Assembly: GCF_949987515.2 (NCBI RefSeq) | Contig: NW_027192672.1 | Span: forward strand, 1,426,001 to 1,490,000 | DNA: 64,000 nt | Direction: 5' to 3' | Source: Delphinus delphis | Taxonomy: Eukaryota; Chordata; Mammalia; Artiodactyla; Delphinidae | Shown here: piece after piece, positions 25,141 through 35,898 of the stretch | How positions within the stretch are numbered: the first letter of the stretch is position 1 | How the letters are laid out: each line of letters starts with the position of its first letter | The notes under the pieces: model-generated | The model's database searches: none | What the model was told of the DNA's origin: nothing | Seen by the model: the letters and a program-made list of their open reading frames with translations, nothing else | Program-made: the position numbers and the translations under genes

Positions 25141-28100
25141 AGGAACTTTATCTGTGCTCATTTCAATCTCTGGTTTTATGCAGCACCCCAACTCACCTTT
25201 CCCCTTAAGCAAGCATAAGTTGGTTTTCTAAATTTGAGACCCTGTTCTGTTCTGTAATTCAGTTCCTGTGTAGCCAAGTTTACATTCCGTGTGTTAGTGA
25301 TATCTTATGATGTTTCTTTTTCTGTGTGACTTATTTCAGTTAGAATCATCGTACCTGAATCCACTCATTGTGCTGCTAAGGGCCTGGTGACACAGATTTC
25401 ATTCCTGAGTGATATTGCTTTGTAAGTAAATACCACAAGGTCTTTATCCATTTTTCACTTTCTCCGATGTTGAACTTGTACTGTAAACGAGGTTCTTGTA
25501 AACAGAGCCGTTCCAAACTTTGGGGTGGCTGTGTCTTTTTGATTTTAATTTCCCTAAGCTATAGGACCATAAGTGGAAGTGCCCTAGGTTCTGTTGCTTT
25601 GTTTTTTAGATGTTTCAGGAAACACCATACACTTCTCCCGAGTGGTTGTTGGCAATTTACATCCCGCCCATCAGCATAACAAGGCTCCCAGTTCTCCATG
25701 GCCTGTCTTGCCTTTCTGGATTTTACACTTTTTTCAGATGGCCCTTTTGACCGGGGGGAAGTGAGACTTCATTGTAGTGCAGATTTCCTTTGCAAGCTTG
25801 CTTGGTTGGCCAAAAAGGGCGTATGCGTTTTTTCCTGAATATATTCAGGAAAAAACGCATACGCCCTTTTTGGCCAAGTGCATCATTGTGGACGTTCTGC
25901 CTCTTTTCCTATGCTTTCAATGCAATTCCAGTCTACCTCCTGAAATCGGTTTCCTGCAATTCTGCCCCGCTTTCAAGTCCTCTTGGCAGCCTTACTTCAG
26001 TCTATTTTTGGACGATAGCTGTCATTTGTAACTCTGCAGGTTTGTGAATTACAGTGCCCCTGAGCTCCTTTCTTCAACTTGCTTTCTTGTGACCTGGCCG
26101 CAACACCGCAGGATGGCTTCAGGCCCTAATCTGGTTCCGGCCCGGCACGCTGAGCCTTTGGTTATTTCCTCTTCCTGGTGGGAAATGAGAGTTAAATTTG
26201 CCCGTCCAGACACCTCCAGCTAGTCTCTCATTGGTTCTCGCTATTCCTGTTCATCTTCCGCAGAAATTGCAAACTGGGCCAAACAGGAGGTTAAAGGCGC
26301 TGACTCTCCAAGTGGGGAGAGTGTTAGTAAAGCGTCTGGAATGTTGCACCCGAGTACTAGGGGAGGAAAACTGAGACATATTTGAACACGTCTCCCATTC
26401 ACATGGTTGATCATACTTGGGTTCCACATGCATGTTTTAGCTGAAGGAAGAATACCTTAAACCTGGAGAGTTGAGACGCGTGTAATGGGTACCATGCAAT
26501 ATGACTTCAAAGGGTCTTCATTTGCTCACCGAACCTCTCCAATCCTATCACTGCTGCGTTTATTCCCCTGTACACACGCTTGATTCTCTTTTGGAGACAT
26601 AGCAATCCATAGGTTTTAAGATACTTACTAGTCAGGTACATTCTTAGGCGTTTAATATGGGGTGTTGAGTCCATTTCGTTGAGCAAGGAGTAGCTCTTGT
26701 CTATTCCATATTTGGCTTAAGGAACTTTATCTGTGCTCATTTCAATCTCTGGTTTTATGCAGCAACCCAACTCACCTTTCCCCTTAAGCAAGCATAAGTT
26801 GGTTTTTTAAATTTGAGACACTGTTCTGTTTTGGAATTCAGTTCCTGTGTAGCCAAGTTTACATTCCGTGTATTAGTGATATCTTATGATGTTTCTTTTT
26901 CTGTGTGACTTATTTCAGTTAGAATCATCGTACCTGAATCCACTCATTGTGCTGCTAAGGGCCTGATGACACAGATTTGATTGCTGAGTGATATTGCTTT
27001 GTAAGTAAATACCACAAGTTCTTTATCCATTTTTCACTTTCTCCGATGTTGAACTTGTACTGTAAACGAGGTTCTTGTAAACAGAGCCGTTCCAAACTTT
27101 GGGGTTGCTGTGTCTTTTTGATTTTAATTTCCCTAAGCTATAGGACCATAAGTGGAAGTGCCCTAGGTTCTGTTGCTTTGTTTTTTAGATGTTTCAGGAA
27201 ACACCATACACTTCTCCCGAGTGGTTGTTGGCAATTTACATCCCGCCCATCAGCATAACAAGGCTCCCAGTTCTCCATGGCCTGTCTTGCCTTTCTGGAT
27301 TTTACACTTTTTTCAGATGGCCCTTTTGACCTGGGGGAAGTGAGACTTCATTATAGTGCAGATTTCCTTTGCAAGCTTGCTTGGTTGGCCAAAAAGGGCG
27401 TATGCGTTTTTTCCTGAATATATTCAGGAAAAAACGCATACGCCCTTTTTGGCCAAGTGCATCATTGTGGACGTTCTGCCTCTTTTCCTATGCTTTCAAT
27501 GCAATTCCAGTCTACCTCCTGAAATCGGTTTCCTGCAATTCTGCCCCGCTTTCAAGTCCTCTTGGCAGCCTTACTTCAGTCTATTTTTGGACGATAGCTG
27601 TCATTTATAAGTCTGCAGGTTTGTGAATTACAGTGCCCCTGAGCTCCTTTCTTCAACTCGCTTTCTTGTGACCTGGCCGCAACACCGCAGGATGGCTTCA
27701 GGCCCTAATCTGGTTCTGGCACGGCACGCTGAGCCTTTGGTTAATTCCTCTTCCTGGTGGGAAATGAGAGTTAAATTTGCCCGTCCAGACACCTCCAGCT
27801 AGTCTCTCATTGGTTCTCGCTATTCCTGTTCATCTTTCGCAGAAATTGCAAACTGGGCCAAACAGGAGGTTAAAGGGACTGACTCTCCGAGTCGGGAGAG
27901 TGTTAGTAAAGCGTCTGGAATGTTGCACCCGAGTACCAGGGGAGGAAAACTGAGACATATTTGAACACGTCTCCCGATCACATGGTTGATCATACTCTAG
28001 GTTCCACATGCATATTTTAGCTGAGGAAGAATACCTTAAACCTGGGTAGTTGAAACCCGTGGAATGGGTACCATGCAATATGACTTCAAAGGGTCTTCAT

Positions 28101-29875
28101 TTGCTCACCGAACATCTCCAATCCTATCACTGCTGCGTTTATGCCCCTGTACACACGCTTGATTCTCTTTCGGAGACATAGCAATCCATAGGTTTTAAGA
28201 TACTTACTAGTCAGGTACATTCTTAGGCGTTTAATATGCGGTGTTGAGTCCATTTCGTTGAGCAAGGAGTAGCTCTTGTCTATTCCATATATGGCTTAAG
28301 GAACTTTATCTGTGCTCATTTCAATCTCTGGTTTTATGCAGCACCCCAACTCACCTTTCCCCTTAAGCAAGCATAAGTTGGTTTTCTAAATTTGAGACCC
28401 TGTTCTGTTCTGTAATTCAGTTCCTGTGTAGCCAAGTTTACATTCCGTGTATTAGTGATATCTTATGATGTTTCTTTTTCTGTGTGACTTATTTCAGTTA
28501 GAATCATCGTACCTGAATCCACTCATTATGCTGCTACGGGCCTGATGACATAGATTTCATTGCTGAGTGATACTGCATTGTACATAAGTACCACAAGTTC
28601 TTTATCCATTTTTCACTTTCTGTGATATTGAACTTGTATGATAAACGAGGTTCTTATAAACGGAGGCGTCCCAAATTTTGGGGTGGCTGTGTCTTTTTGA
28701 TTTTAATTTCCCTAAGCTATAGGACCATAAGTGGAAGTGCCCTAGGCTCTGTTGCTTTGTTTTTTAGATGTTTCAGGAAACACCATACACTTCTCCCGAG
28801 TGGTTGTTGGCAATTTACATCCCGCCCATCAGCGTAACAAGGCTCCCAGTTCTCCATGGCCTGTCCTGCCTTTCTTGATTTTACACTTTTTTCTGATGGC
28901 CCTTTTGGCCGGGGGGAAGTGAGACTTCATTGTAGTGCAGATTTCCTTTGCAAGCTTGCTTGGTTGGCCAAAAAGGGCGTATGCGTTTTTTCCTGAATAT
29001 ATTCAGGAAAAAACGCATACGCCCTTTTTGGCCAAGTGCATCATTGTGGACGTTCTGCCTCTTTTCCTATGCTTTCAATGCAATTCCAGTCTACCTCCTG
29101 AAATCGGTTTCCTGCAATTCTGCCCCGCTTTCAAGTCCTCTTGGCAGCCTTACTTCAGTCTATTTTTGGACGATAGCTGTCATTTATAACTCTGCAGGTT
29201 TGTGAATTACAGTGCCCCTGAGCTCCTTTCTTCAACTTGCTTTCTTGTGACCTGGCCGCAACACCGCAGGATGGCTTCAGGCCCTAATCTGGTTCCGGCA
29301 CGGCACGCTGAGCCTTTGGTTATTTCCTCTTCCTGGTGGGAAATGAGAGTTAAATTTGCCCGTCCAGACACCTCCAGGTAGTCTCTCATTGGTTCTCGCT
29401 ATTCCTGTTCATCTTCCGCAGAAATTGCAAACTGTGCCAAACAGGATGTTAAAGGCGCTGACTGTCCAAGTGGGGAGAGTATTAGTAAAGCGTCTGGAAT
29501 GTTGCACCCGAGTACCAGGGGAGGAAAACTGAGACATATTTGAACACGTCTCCCGTTCACATGGTTGATCATACTTGGGTTCCACATGCATGTTTTAGCT
29601 GAAGGAAGAACCTTAAACCTGGAGAGTTAAGACCCGTGTAATGGGTACCATGCAATATGACTTCAAAGGGTCTTCATTTGCTCACCGAACCTCTCCAATC
29701 CTATCACTGCTGCGTTTATGCCCCTGTACACATGCTTGATTCTCTTTCGGAGACATCGCAATCTATAGGTTTTAAGATACTTACTAGTCAGGTACATTCT
29801 TAGGCGTTTAATATGCGGTGTTGAGTCCATTTCGTTGAGCAAGGAGTAGCTCTTGTCTATTCCATATTTGGCCTA
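25141..29875. repeat. 4,735-bp three-unit duplication, second copy
   Basis: Tandem copy of the preceding block. Its right edge is bounded by GTGTATTACTG at about 30,020, where the corresponding positions at 20,555 and 25,288 read GTGTGTTAGTG. The unequal exchange that made the duplication therefore fell in a window of about 150 bp of otherwise identical sequence. Collapsed or duplicated assembly is the main alternative explanation. Confidence 0.88.
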
Positions 29876-32870
29876 AGGAACTTTATCTGTGCTCATTTCA
29901 ATCTCTGGTTTTATGCAGCACCCCAACTCACCTTTCCCCTTAAGCAAGCATAAGTTGGTTTTCTAAATTTGAGACCCTGTTCTGTTCTGTAATTCAGTTC
30001 CTGTGTAGCCAAGTTTACATTCCGTGTATTACTGATATCTTATGATGTTTCTTTTTCTGTGTGACTTACTTCAGTTAGAATCATCATACCTGAATCCACT
30101 CATTGTGCTGCTAAGGGCCTGATGACACAGATTTCATTGCTGAGTGATATTGCTTTGTAAGTAAATACCACAACTTCTTTATCCATTTTTCACTTTCTGC
30201 GATGTTGAACTTGTACTGTAAACGAGGTTCTTGTAAACAGAGCCGTTCCAAACATTGGGGTGGCTGTGTCTTTTTGATTTTAATTTCCCTAAGCTATAGG
30301 ACCATAAGTGGAAGTGCCCTAGGTTCTGTTGCTTTGTGTTTTAGATGTTTCAGGAAACACCATACACTTCTCCCGAGTGGTTGTTGGCAATTTACATCCC
30401 ACCCATCAGCAGAACAAGGCTCCCAGTTCTCCATGGCCTGTCCTGCCTTTCTGGATTTTACACTTTTTTCAGATGGCCCTTTTGACCGGGGGGAAGTGAG
30501 ACTTCATTGTAGTGCAGATTTCCTTTGCAAGCTTGCTTGGTTGGCCAAAAAGGGCGTATGCGTTTTTTCCTGAATATATTCAGGAAAAAACGCATACGCC
30601 CTTTTTGGCCAAGTGCATCATTGTGGACGTTCTACCTCTTTACCTATGCTTTCAATGCAATTCCAGTCTACCTCCTGAAATCGGTTTCCTGCAATTCTGC
30701 CCCGCTTTCAAGTCCTCTTGGCAGCCTTACTTCAGTCTATTTTTGGACGATAGCTCTCATTTATAACTCTGCAGGTTTGTGAATTACAGTGCCCCTGAGC
30801 TCCTTTCTTCAACTCGCTTTCTTTTGAGCTGGCCGCAACACCGCAGGATGGCTTCAGGCCCTAATCTGGTTCCGGTACGGCACGCTGAGCCTTTGGTTAA
30901 TTCCTCTTCCTGGTGGGAAATGAGAGTTAAATTTGCCCGTCCAGACACCTCCAGCTAGCCTCTCATTGGTTCTCGCTATTCCTGTTCATCTTCCGCAGAA
31001 ATTGCAAACTGGGCCAAACAGGAGGTTAAAGGCGCTGACTCTCCAAGTGGGGAGAGTGTTAGTAAAGCGTCTGGAATGTTGCACCCAAGTACCAGGGGAG
31101 GAAAACTGAGACATATTTGAACACGTCTCCCGTTCACATGGTTGATCATACTTGGGTTCCACATGCATGTTTTAGCTGAAGGAAGAATACCTAAAACCTG
31201 GGTAGTTGAAACCCGTGGAATGGGTACCATGCAATATGACTTCAAAGGGTCTTCATTTGCTCACCGAACCTCTCCAATCCTATCACTGCTGCGTTTATGC
31301 CCCTGTACACATGCTTGATTCTCTTTCGGAGACATAGCAATCCATAGGTTTTAAGATATTTACTAGTCAGGTACATTCTTAGGCGTTTAATATGGGGTGT
31401 TGAGTCCATTTCGTTGAGCAAGGAGTAGCTCTTGTCTATTCCATATTTGGCTTAAGGAACTTTATCTGTGCTCATTTCAATCTCTGGTTTTATGCAGCAA
31501 CCCAACTCACCTTTCCCCTTAAGCAAGCATAAGTTGGTTTTCTAAATTTGAGAACCTGTTCTGTTTTGGAATTCAGTTCCTGTGTAGCCAAGTTTACATT
31601 CCGTGTATTAGTGATATCTTATGATGTTTCTTTTTCTGTGTGACTTATTTCAGTTAGAATCATCATACCTGAATCCACTCATTGTGCTGCTAAGGGCCTG
31701 ATGACATAGATTTCATTGCTGAGTGATATTGCTTTGTAAGTGAATACCACAACTTCTTTATCCATTTTTCACTTTCTGCGATGTTGAACTTGTACTGTAA
31801 ACGAGGTTCTTGTAAACAGAGCCGTTCCAAACTTTGGGGTGGCTGTGTCTTTTTGATTTTAATTTCCCTAAGCTATAGGACCATAAGTGGAAGTGCCCTA
31901 GGCTCTGTTGCTTTGTTTTTTAGATGTTTCAGGAAACACCATACACTTCTCCCAAGTGTCTGTTGGCAATTTACATCCCACCCGTCAGCATAACAAGGCT
32001 CCCAGTTCTCAATGGCCTGTTGCCTTTCTGGATTTTACACTTTTTTCAGATGGCCCTTTTGACCGGGGGGAAGTGAGACTTCATTGTAGTGCAGATTTCC
32101 TTTGCAAGCTTGCTTGGTTGGCCAAAAAGGGCGTATGCGTTTTTTCCTGAATATATTCAGGAAAAAACGCATACGCCCTTTTTGGCCAAGTGCATCATTG
32201 TGGACGTTCTGCCTCTTTTCCTATGCTTTCAATGCAATTCCAGTCTACCTCCTGAAATCGGTTTCCTGCAATTCTGCCCCGCTTTCAAGTCCTCTTGGCA
32301 GCCTTACTTCAGTCTATTTTTGGACGATAGCTCTCATTTATAACTCTGCAGGTTTGTGAATTACAGTGCCCCTGAGCTCCTTTCTTCAACTCGCTTTCTT
32401 TTGAGCTGGCCGCAACACCGCAGGATGGCTTCAGGCCCTAATCTGGTTCCGGCACGGCATGCTGAGCCTTTGGTTAATTCCTCTTCCTGGTGGGAAATGA
32501 GAGTTAAATTTGCCCATCCAGACACCTGCAGCTACCCTCTCATTGGTTCTCGCTATTCCTGTTCAGCTTCCGCAGAAATTGCAAACTGGGCCAAACAGGA
32601 GGTTAAAGGGACTGACTCTCCAAGTCGGGAGAGTGTTAGTAAAGCGTCTGGAATGTTGCACCCGAGTACCAGGGTACGAAAACTGAGACATATTTGAACA
32701 CGTCTCCCGATCACATGGTTGATCATACTCTAGGTTCCACATGCATGTTTTAGCTGAAGGAAGAATTTCTTAAACCTGGGTAGTTGAAACCCGTGGAATG
32801 GGTACCATGCAATATGACTTCAAAGGGTCTTCATTTGCTCACGAACCTCTCCAATCCTATCACTGCTGCG

Positions 32871-32876
32871 TTTATG
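32871..32876. repeat. Target-site duplication, left copy (TTTATG)
   Basis: TTTATG lies directly against the left LTR end TGCCGAGG and is repeated on the other side of the provirus. Uninterrupted units read GCGTTTATGCCCCTG here, so the pre-insertion site can be read from neighbours. A 6-bp duplication is usual for class II (beta-like) retroviral integrases. Confidence 0.97.
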
Positions 32877-33298
32877 TGCCGAGGACCAGCCCCAGCGGTA
32901 CAGGATTGCCAGAGGGGAGGACGGCGTCGGCGAGGACAGAACTCAAGACACCTCTTCTTGGGTGCAAGGATCTGACATTTTATTAGCAAAAAGCTGCAAC
33001 ATTTATAATTCTACAGTTCCTTATTCTTATTTTTCATATCATCTTTTAATCTTTCACAACCTTTCTATTCTTGAGCCAAAAATCTTACACAAACAATAAC
33101 ACATTAACCACTTTAACAAAAAACATCCGCGTACATAAGCAGTTCACACAATGATCTCATTAATGTTTCCCTCACACAGTCTCCTGCGGTGGAGCATATC
33201 CTGATCACAGCTCCTGTTGACGAAATCAGGCACAATCTCTTCGGCTTTTCACACCTTGGTGATTTTTTTTAGCTCACGTAAGCTATTTTCTTTATAGG

Positions 33299-33487
33299 TC
33301 AGTACCAAACAGTCCAAGTCCCACCGGGTACTTTATGTTCTACCTTCACAGGCTTGCCGTTCCACTTCCAGATCGTATCTCTTCCTATTGTTGGCCATCT
33401 TGGAAAACACCGTACTGCAAAACCTAACCTATTCTTAAAATATCTGCAATAAGCTTTATATCTATTTCTTTGCAGCTTTATCTGCAT
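33299..33487 (-). pseudogene. U3 frame B in the 3' LTR, broken by a 2-bp deletion
   Basis: Same 3' part as the 5' LTR frame B (ending GTWTVWY), but a 2-bp deletion near 33,474 puts the upstream part out of phase, so only about 62 codons remain open. As the 3' LTR is where a U3 gene would normally be expressed behind env, the break argues that this copy, at least, makes no complete product. Confidence 0.4.
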
Positions 33488-33585
33488 CTTTAAATTTTAC
33501 ATATCCCATGATCATTTTAATTCTAGCTATTTCCCACATAACCCAATATAGTTTCTTATATACCCAATCTACAAAAAATCTTCCC

Positions 33586-33831
33586 CTATACCAAAACCAA
33601 ATGTTTCCATTTTACTCTATACTGTGGTCTAAATTTAAATCCTGCATTACAACATAATATGTTGCATAGCAAAAATACCCCAAAGAGCATCATTTTACAA
33701 CCAGGGAATTGCTTGGGGAAATCTTGAGGGGAACCACCTCTCGGGAAGCTTTGCTTTCCCATTTTGTACCTTCCAGTACTAGCTTTGCTCAGTACTGTCA
33801 GCCTTGGCTTTGCACAGACCTCTTGGTACAT
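33586..33831 (-). CDS. U3 open frame A in the 3' LTR (81 codons), unknown product
   Basis: The start codon abuts the env stop codon (TGAATG on the minus strand). The product has a basic N-terminal half followed by a hydrophobic segment at about residues 48-64 (MMLFGVFLLCNILCCNAGF), which looks like a signal or membrane anchor, then ends shortly after in KWKHLVLV. A second frame overlaps its end and continues through U3. A coding region in U3 next to env is positionally like the MMTV superantigen gene, but I cannot show sequence homology. It could be a chance frame in an AT-rich LTR. Confidence 0.35.
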   Translation of the reverse strand: MYQEVCAKPRLTVLSKASTGRYKMGKQSFPRGGSPQDFPKQFPGCKMMLFGVFLLCNILCCNAGFKFRPQYRVKWKHLVLV

Positions 33832-35898
33832 TCAGAGCTGGGTCCCGACATCTTCCCCTTTTTTATTTTTTAAATAAAGGGTATGGAATTCCAATTTGGT
33901 CCGATAAACGCTCTTTAAGGCGGCCTGGATCAATTTGAGGAAGACTGGAAAACAAATTAAAAACAAGATTATTACAATGCCAGCTGCTCCATAATTTATC
34001 AACATATGGGTAAAAGAATTCTCTTGAAAAAAATTTCTCATATTTTGAAACATTTCTTCTGCAATTTTAGATGGATTAATGTTTAACTGAGAGGAGGCAA
34101 TATCATGTATCTGTTGATGCAGCTTATTTAAATCTATTCCTATATCACTGGAATTCCAAACATTTAAAATGTGCATTTGTATCTTTTCCCAGGTATATTC
34201 TGATTCATTTACTATTAACGGTGTTACACAAACCCAAGAAAACTTTGCATGACAAGTAAGAGATAATCTTATTTTTAGAGCTATTAGCTCTTGGCCTACA
34301 TGCAAAACTGCTTCCTCTAATGTATCAACCTTATTTTCTAACTTTCTATCTATAACTTCTTGAGTTGCTAAGGCTAAGGATATATTTTTAGACAAATCAT
34401 TAATATATTGAGCGGTTTGTACTTCCTTAACTAATGTATACGTTGCTAAGGAAAAAGAACTTACAATCCCTATTAAAGCAGATATTCCTAAAATTAAAGT
34501 AGCAACAAATCTTTTAGGCCTCATTAATTCACTAACCCTTTTAATAACTTCTACACCTTTATCACTATACCAAGATTCTTCTAAAGTAACTGGTAACATA
34601 ATATAAGCAGGTTTTTTCAACAACATAATAATTTGAACTTTCATATTGGGTATTATACAGGTGGTCAACATACATTCTGTACATAACACATAAAATCTTT
34701 TATATTTTCGTACAATCTGCAAATTATCAGAGTTATTAGTTAACAATAAAACATATGGAGACATAACACAAGTTTGTACATAATATACATTTTCCTTAGC
34801 ATTTGGTCTCTTCAATGTCACATTTTCTACAGCTAATAATAATCTCCATAATTGAGGTTGTATATAAACATTATTTTTATGATTAAAGGTATACATAGGT
34901 GCTATCCAACCAAAACTATTCCATCTATTAATTCTTAAAGGAGAAGGAATTAAAGAGTCCTTCCAGTTATATCGTATTACATGTTGTAAATACTGTCTAT
35001 AATCACTATCAGGCTTATCCATACTCCAATCAGAAACATAATATTTACTCCCAGGAATAACAATTTTGGCTTCCGTATTATGCATGCAATAAACCCAAGA
35101 TGGAAACCCAACATTAATATCTATTCCTCTCCATTCATCTATTGCTTTATCTGGTTTAATATCACAATCAGGATATTTAGATGGATGGATTTTCAATTCT
35201 CCTCTAATACCTGAATCTACAAACTTTCCTATTAAAGACCATAAATGTCTGGTGGTTTTATCTTTGCCTGAAGGCTCCTTAGGAGAATCTGTTAATAAGC
35301 CAAAATCACTTACCGGCAAACATCCATTTTTTCCTTTATCTAAGCTATATTTCTTTACATAAAAACAAATTGGTGGAAGATTAGTTTGCCCTTTAAACGT
35401 ATAATTTCTATTTTTTACAAATTGCCCATAATTTTGTATTCCCTTTATACCATCTGTCAATTCTGATAAAGATGAAGACACTGTAACAGCAGAATCCTTC
35501 CAAGTAACAGCATGTAATATAGGCGGATCAGGAAAATAAGCCCAATAGGTTGTATTAGCATTCACCTGAACTGAAAGCAAGGTCAAAAGAGCCATAAAAA
35601 AATTACAGGTAGTAAGCGGTAAGCCTTGAGTATTTACCACAGCCTCAGCATTATTACACAGCCTTTTAATAGCCCCCCAGGTGACTTCGGGGGCATCTAA
35701 GGTGGACGCAGCATATCGGCGCTTGCTTCCTCTCTGACTCCCTTTATTAAATGATAAAGCTTTAGACCCTAAAGACAGAGAGGAAGTTTGAACTTCCTTG
35801 TTACATTTTGATTCAAGAGAAAGCTGCTGAAGTGGGGAAATCAGTTGTTTCACAGGCTCTATGTTTGGTTTCACTTTCTTTAACGCTTGATTTGACAT
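33832..35898 (-). CDS. env: Retroviral envelope polyprotein (Env), full-length open frame
   Basis: A 688-codon frame with no stop or shift. Residues 1-97 are an unusually long hydrophilic leader with a basic cluster (about 52-61, ending GSKRR), followed by a hydrophobic core at about 98-111 and a likely signal cleavage near 113-116. The surface subunit then runs to a furin-type site RPKR (460-463). The transmembrane subunit starts with a hydrophobic fusion peptide (464-482), then a heptad-like helix (about 495-545), a CX7C loop (549-557), a second helix and a membrane anchor (about 638-656) with a 30-residue tail. N-glycosylation sequons include N115, N165, N505, N564 and N582. The start overlaps the pol end by 86 bp and the end overlaps the 3' LTR by 19 bp. 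Layout and leader match the MMTV/HML type of class II Env. Openness suggests recent insertion; expression is unknown. Confidence 0.92.
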   Translation of the reverse strand: MSNQALKKVKPNIEPVKQLISPLQQLSLESKCNKEVQTSSLSLGSKALSFNKGSQRGSKRRYAASTLDAPEVTWGAIKRLCNNAEAVVNTQGLPLTTCNFFMALLTLLSVQVNANTTYWAYFPDPPILHAVTWKDSAVTVSSSLSELTDGIKGIQNYGQFVKNRNYTFKGQTNLPPICFYVKKYSLDKGKNGCLPVSDFGLLTDSPKEPSGKDKTTRHLWSLIGKFVDSGIRGELKIHPSKYPDCDIKPDKAIDEWRGIDINVGFPSWVYCMHNTEAKIVIPGSKYYVSDWSMDKPDSDYRQYLQHVIRYNWKDSLIPSPLRINRWNSFGWIAPMYTFNHKNNVYIQPQLWRLLLAVENVTLKRPNAKENVYYVQTCVMSPYVLLLTNNSDNLQIVRKYKRFYVLCTECMLTTCIIPNMKVQIIMLLKKPAYIMLPVTLEESWYSDKGVEVIKRVSELMRPKRFVATLILGISALIGIVSSFSLATYTLVKEVQTAQYINDLSKNISLALATQEVIDRKLENKVDTLEEAVLHVGQELIALKIRLSLTCHAKFSWVCVTPLIVNESEYTWEKIQMHILNVWNSSDIGIDLNKLHQQIHDIASSQLNINPSKIAEEMFQNMRNFFQENSFTHMLINYGAAGIVIILFLICFPVFLKLIQAALKSVYRTKLEFHTLYLKNKKGEDVGTQL
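33851..33864 (-). promoter_or_regulatory. Polypurine tract
   Basis: On the minus strand AAAAAAGGGGAAGA directly precedes the 3' LTR start TGTCGGG. It is all purine and adjacent to U3, as expected for the plus-strand DNA primer site in reverse transcription. It lies within the last codons of env. Confidence 0.9.

Larger units (their letters stand above)
1..32876. repeat. Macrosatellite array, left arm (about 1,579-bp unit)
   Basis: Head-to-tail repeats, visible directly from the recurrence of the same sequence every 1,577-1,580 bp. The palindrome in each unit starts at 80, 1659, 3238, 4818, 6397, 7976, 9554, 11598, 13177, 14756, 16335, 17914, 19492, 21071, 22650, 24229, 25806, 27385, 28964, 30541 and 32118. 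The only irregular spacing is 2,044 bp between 9554 and 11598. Units differ at scattered single bases, and these variants define two- and three-unit blocks. Short reading frames of 60-123 codons recur in every unit, but they run through the palindrome or through reversed L1 and show no sign of coding constraint. I do not recognise the unit as a named satellite. The array runs off the left end of the window. Confidence 0.95.
32877..33850 (-). repeat. 3' LTR of the provirus (974 bp)
   Basis: In viral sense it begins TGTCGGGACCC and ends CGGCA. It differs from the other LTR at six positions by my base-by-base comparison: near 32,886, 32,985, 33,317, 33,735, 33,737 and 33,820. It also lacks 2 bp near 33,474 (GCAGCTT against GCATAGCTT). 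The env frame ends inside it by 19 bp. Two TATAAA candidates exist: the complement at 33,002-33,007, just upstream of the poly(A) signal, and another at 33,291-33,296. The first would give a long U3 and a very short R. Confidence 0.95.

Noticed and set aside
32877..33850. Left LTR considered as a solo LTR from a separate insertion
   Set aside because: It is joined to the polypurine tract and env of the provirus and shares the TTTATG target duplication with the right LTR, so both belong to one provirus.
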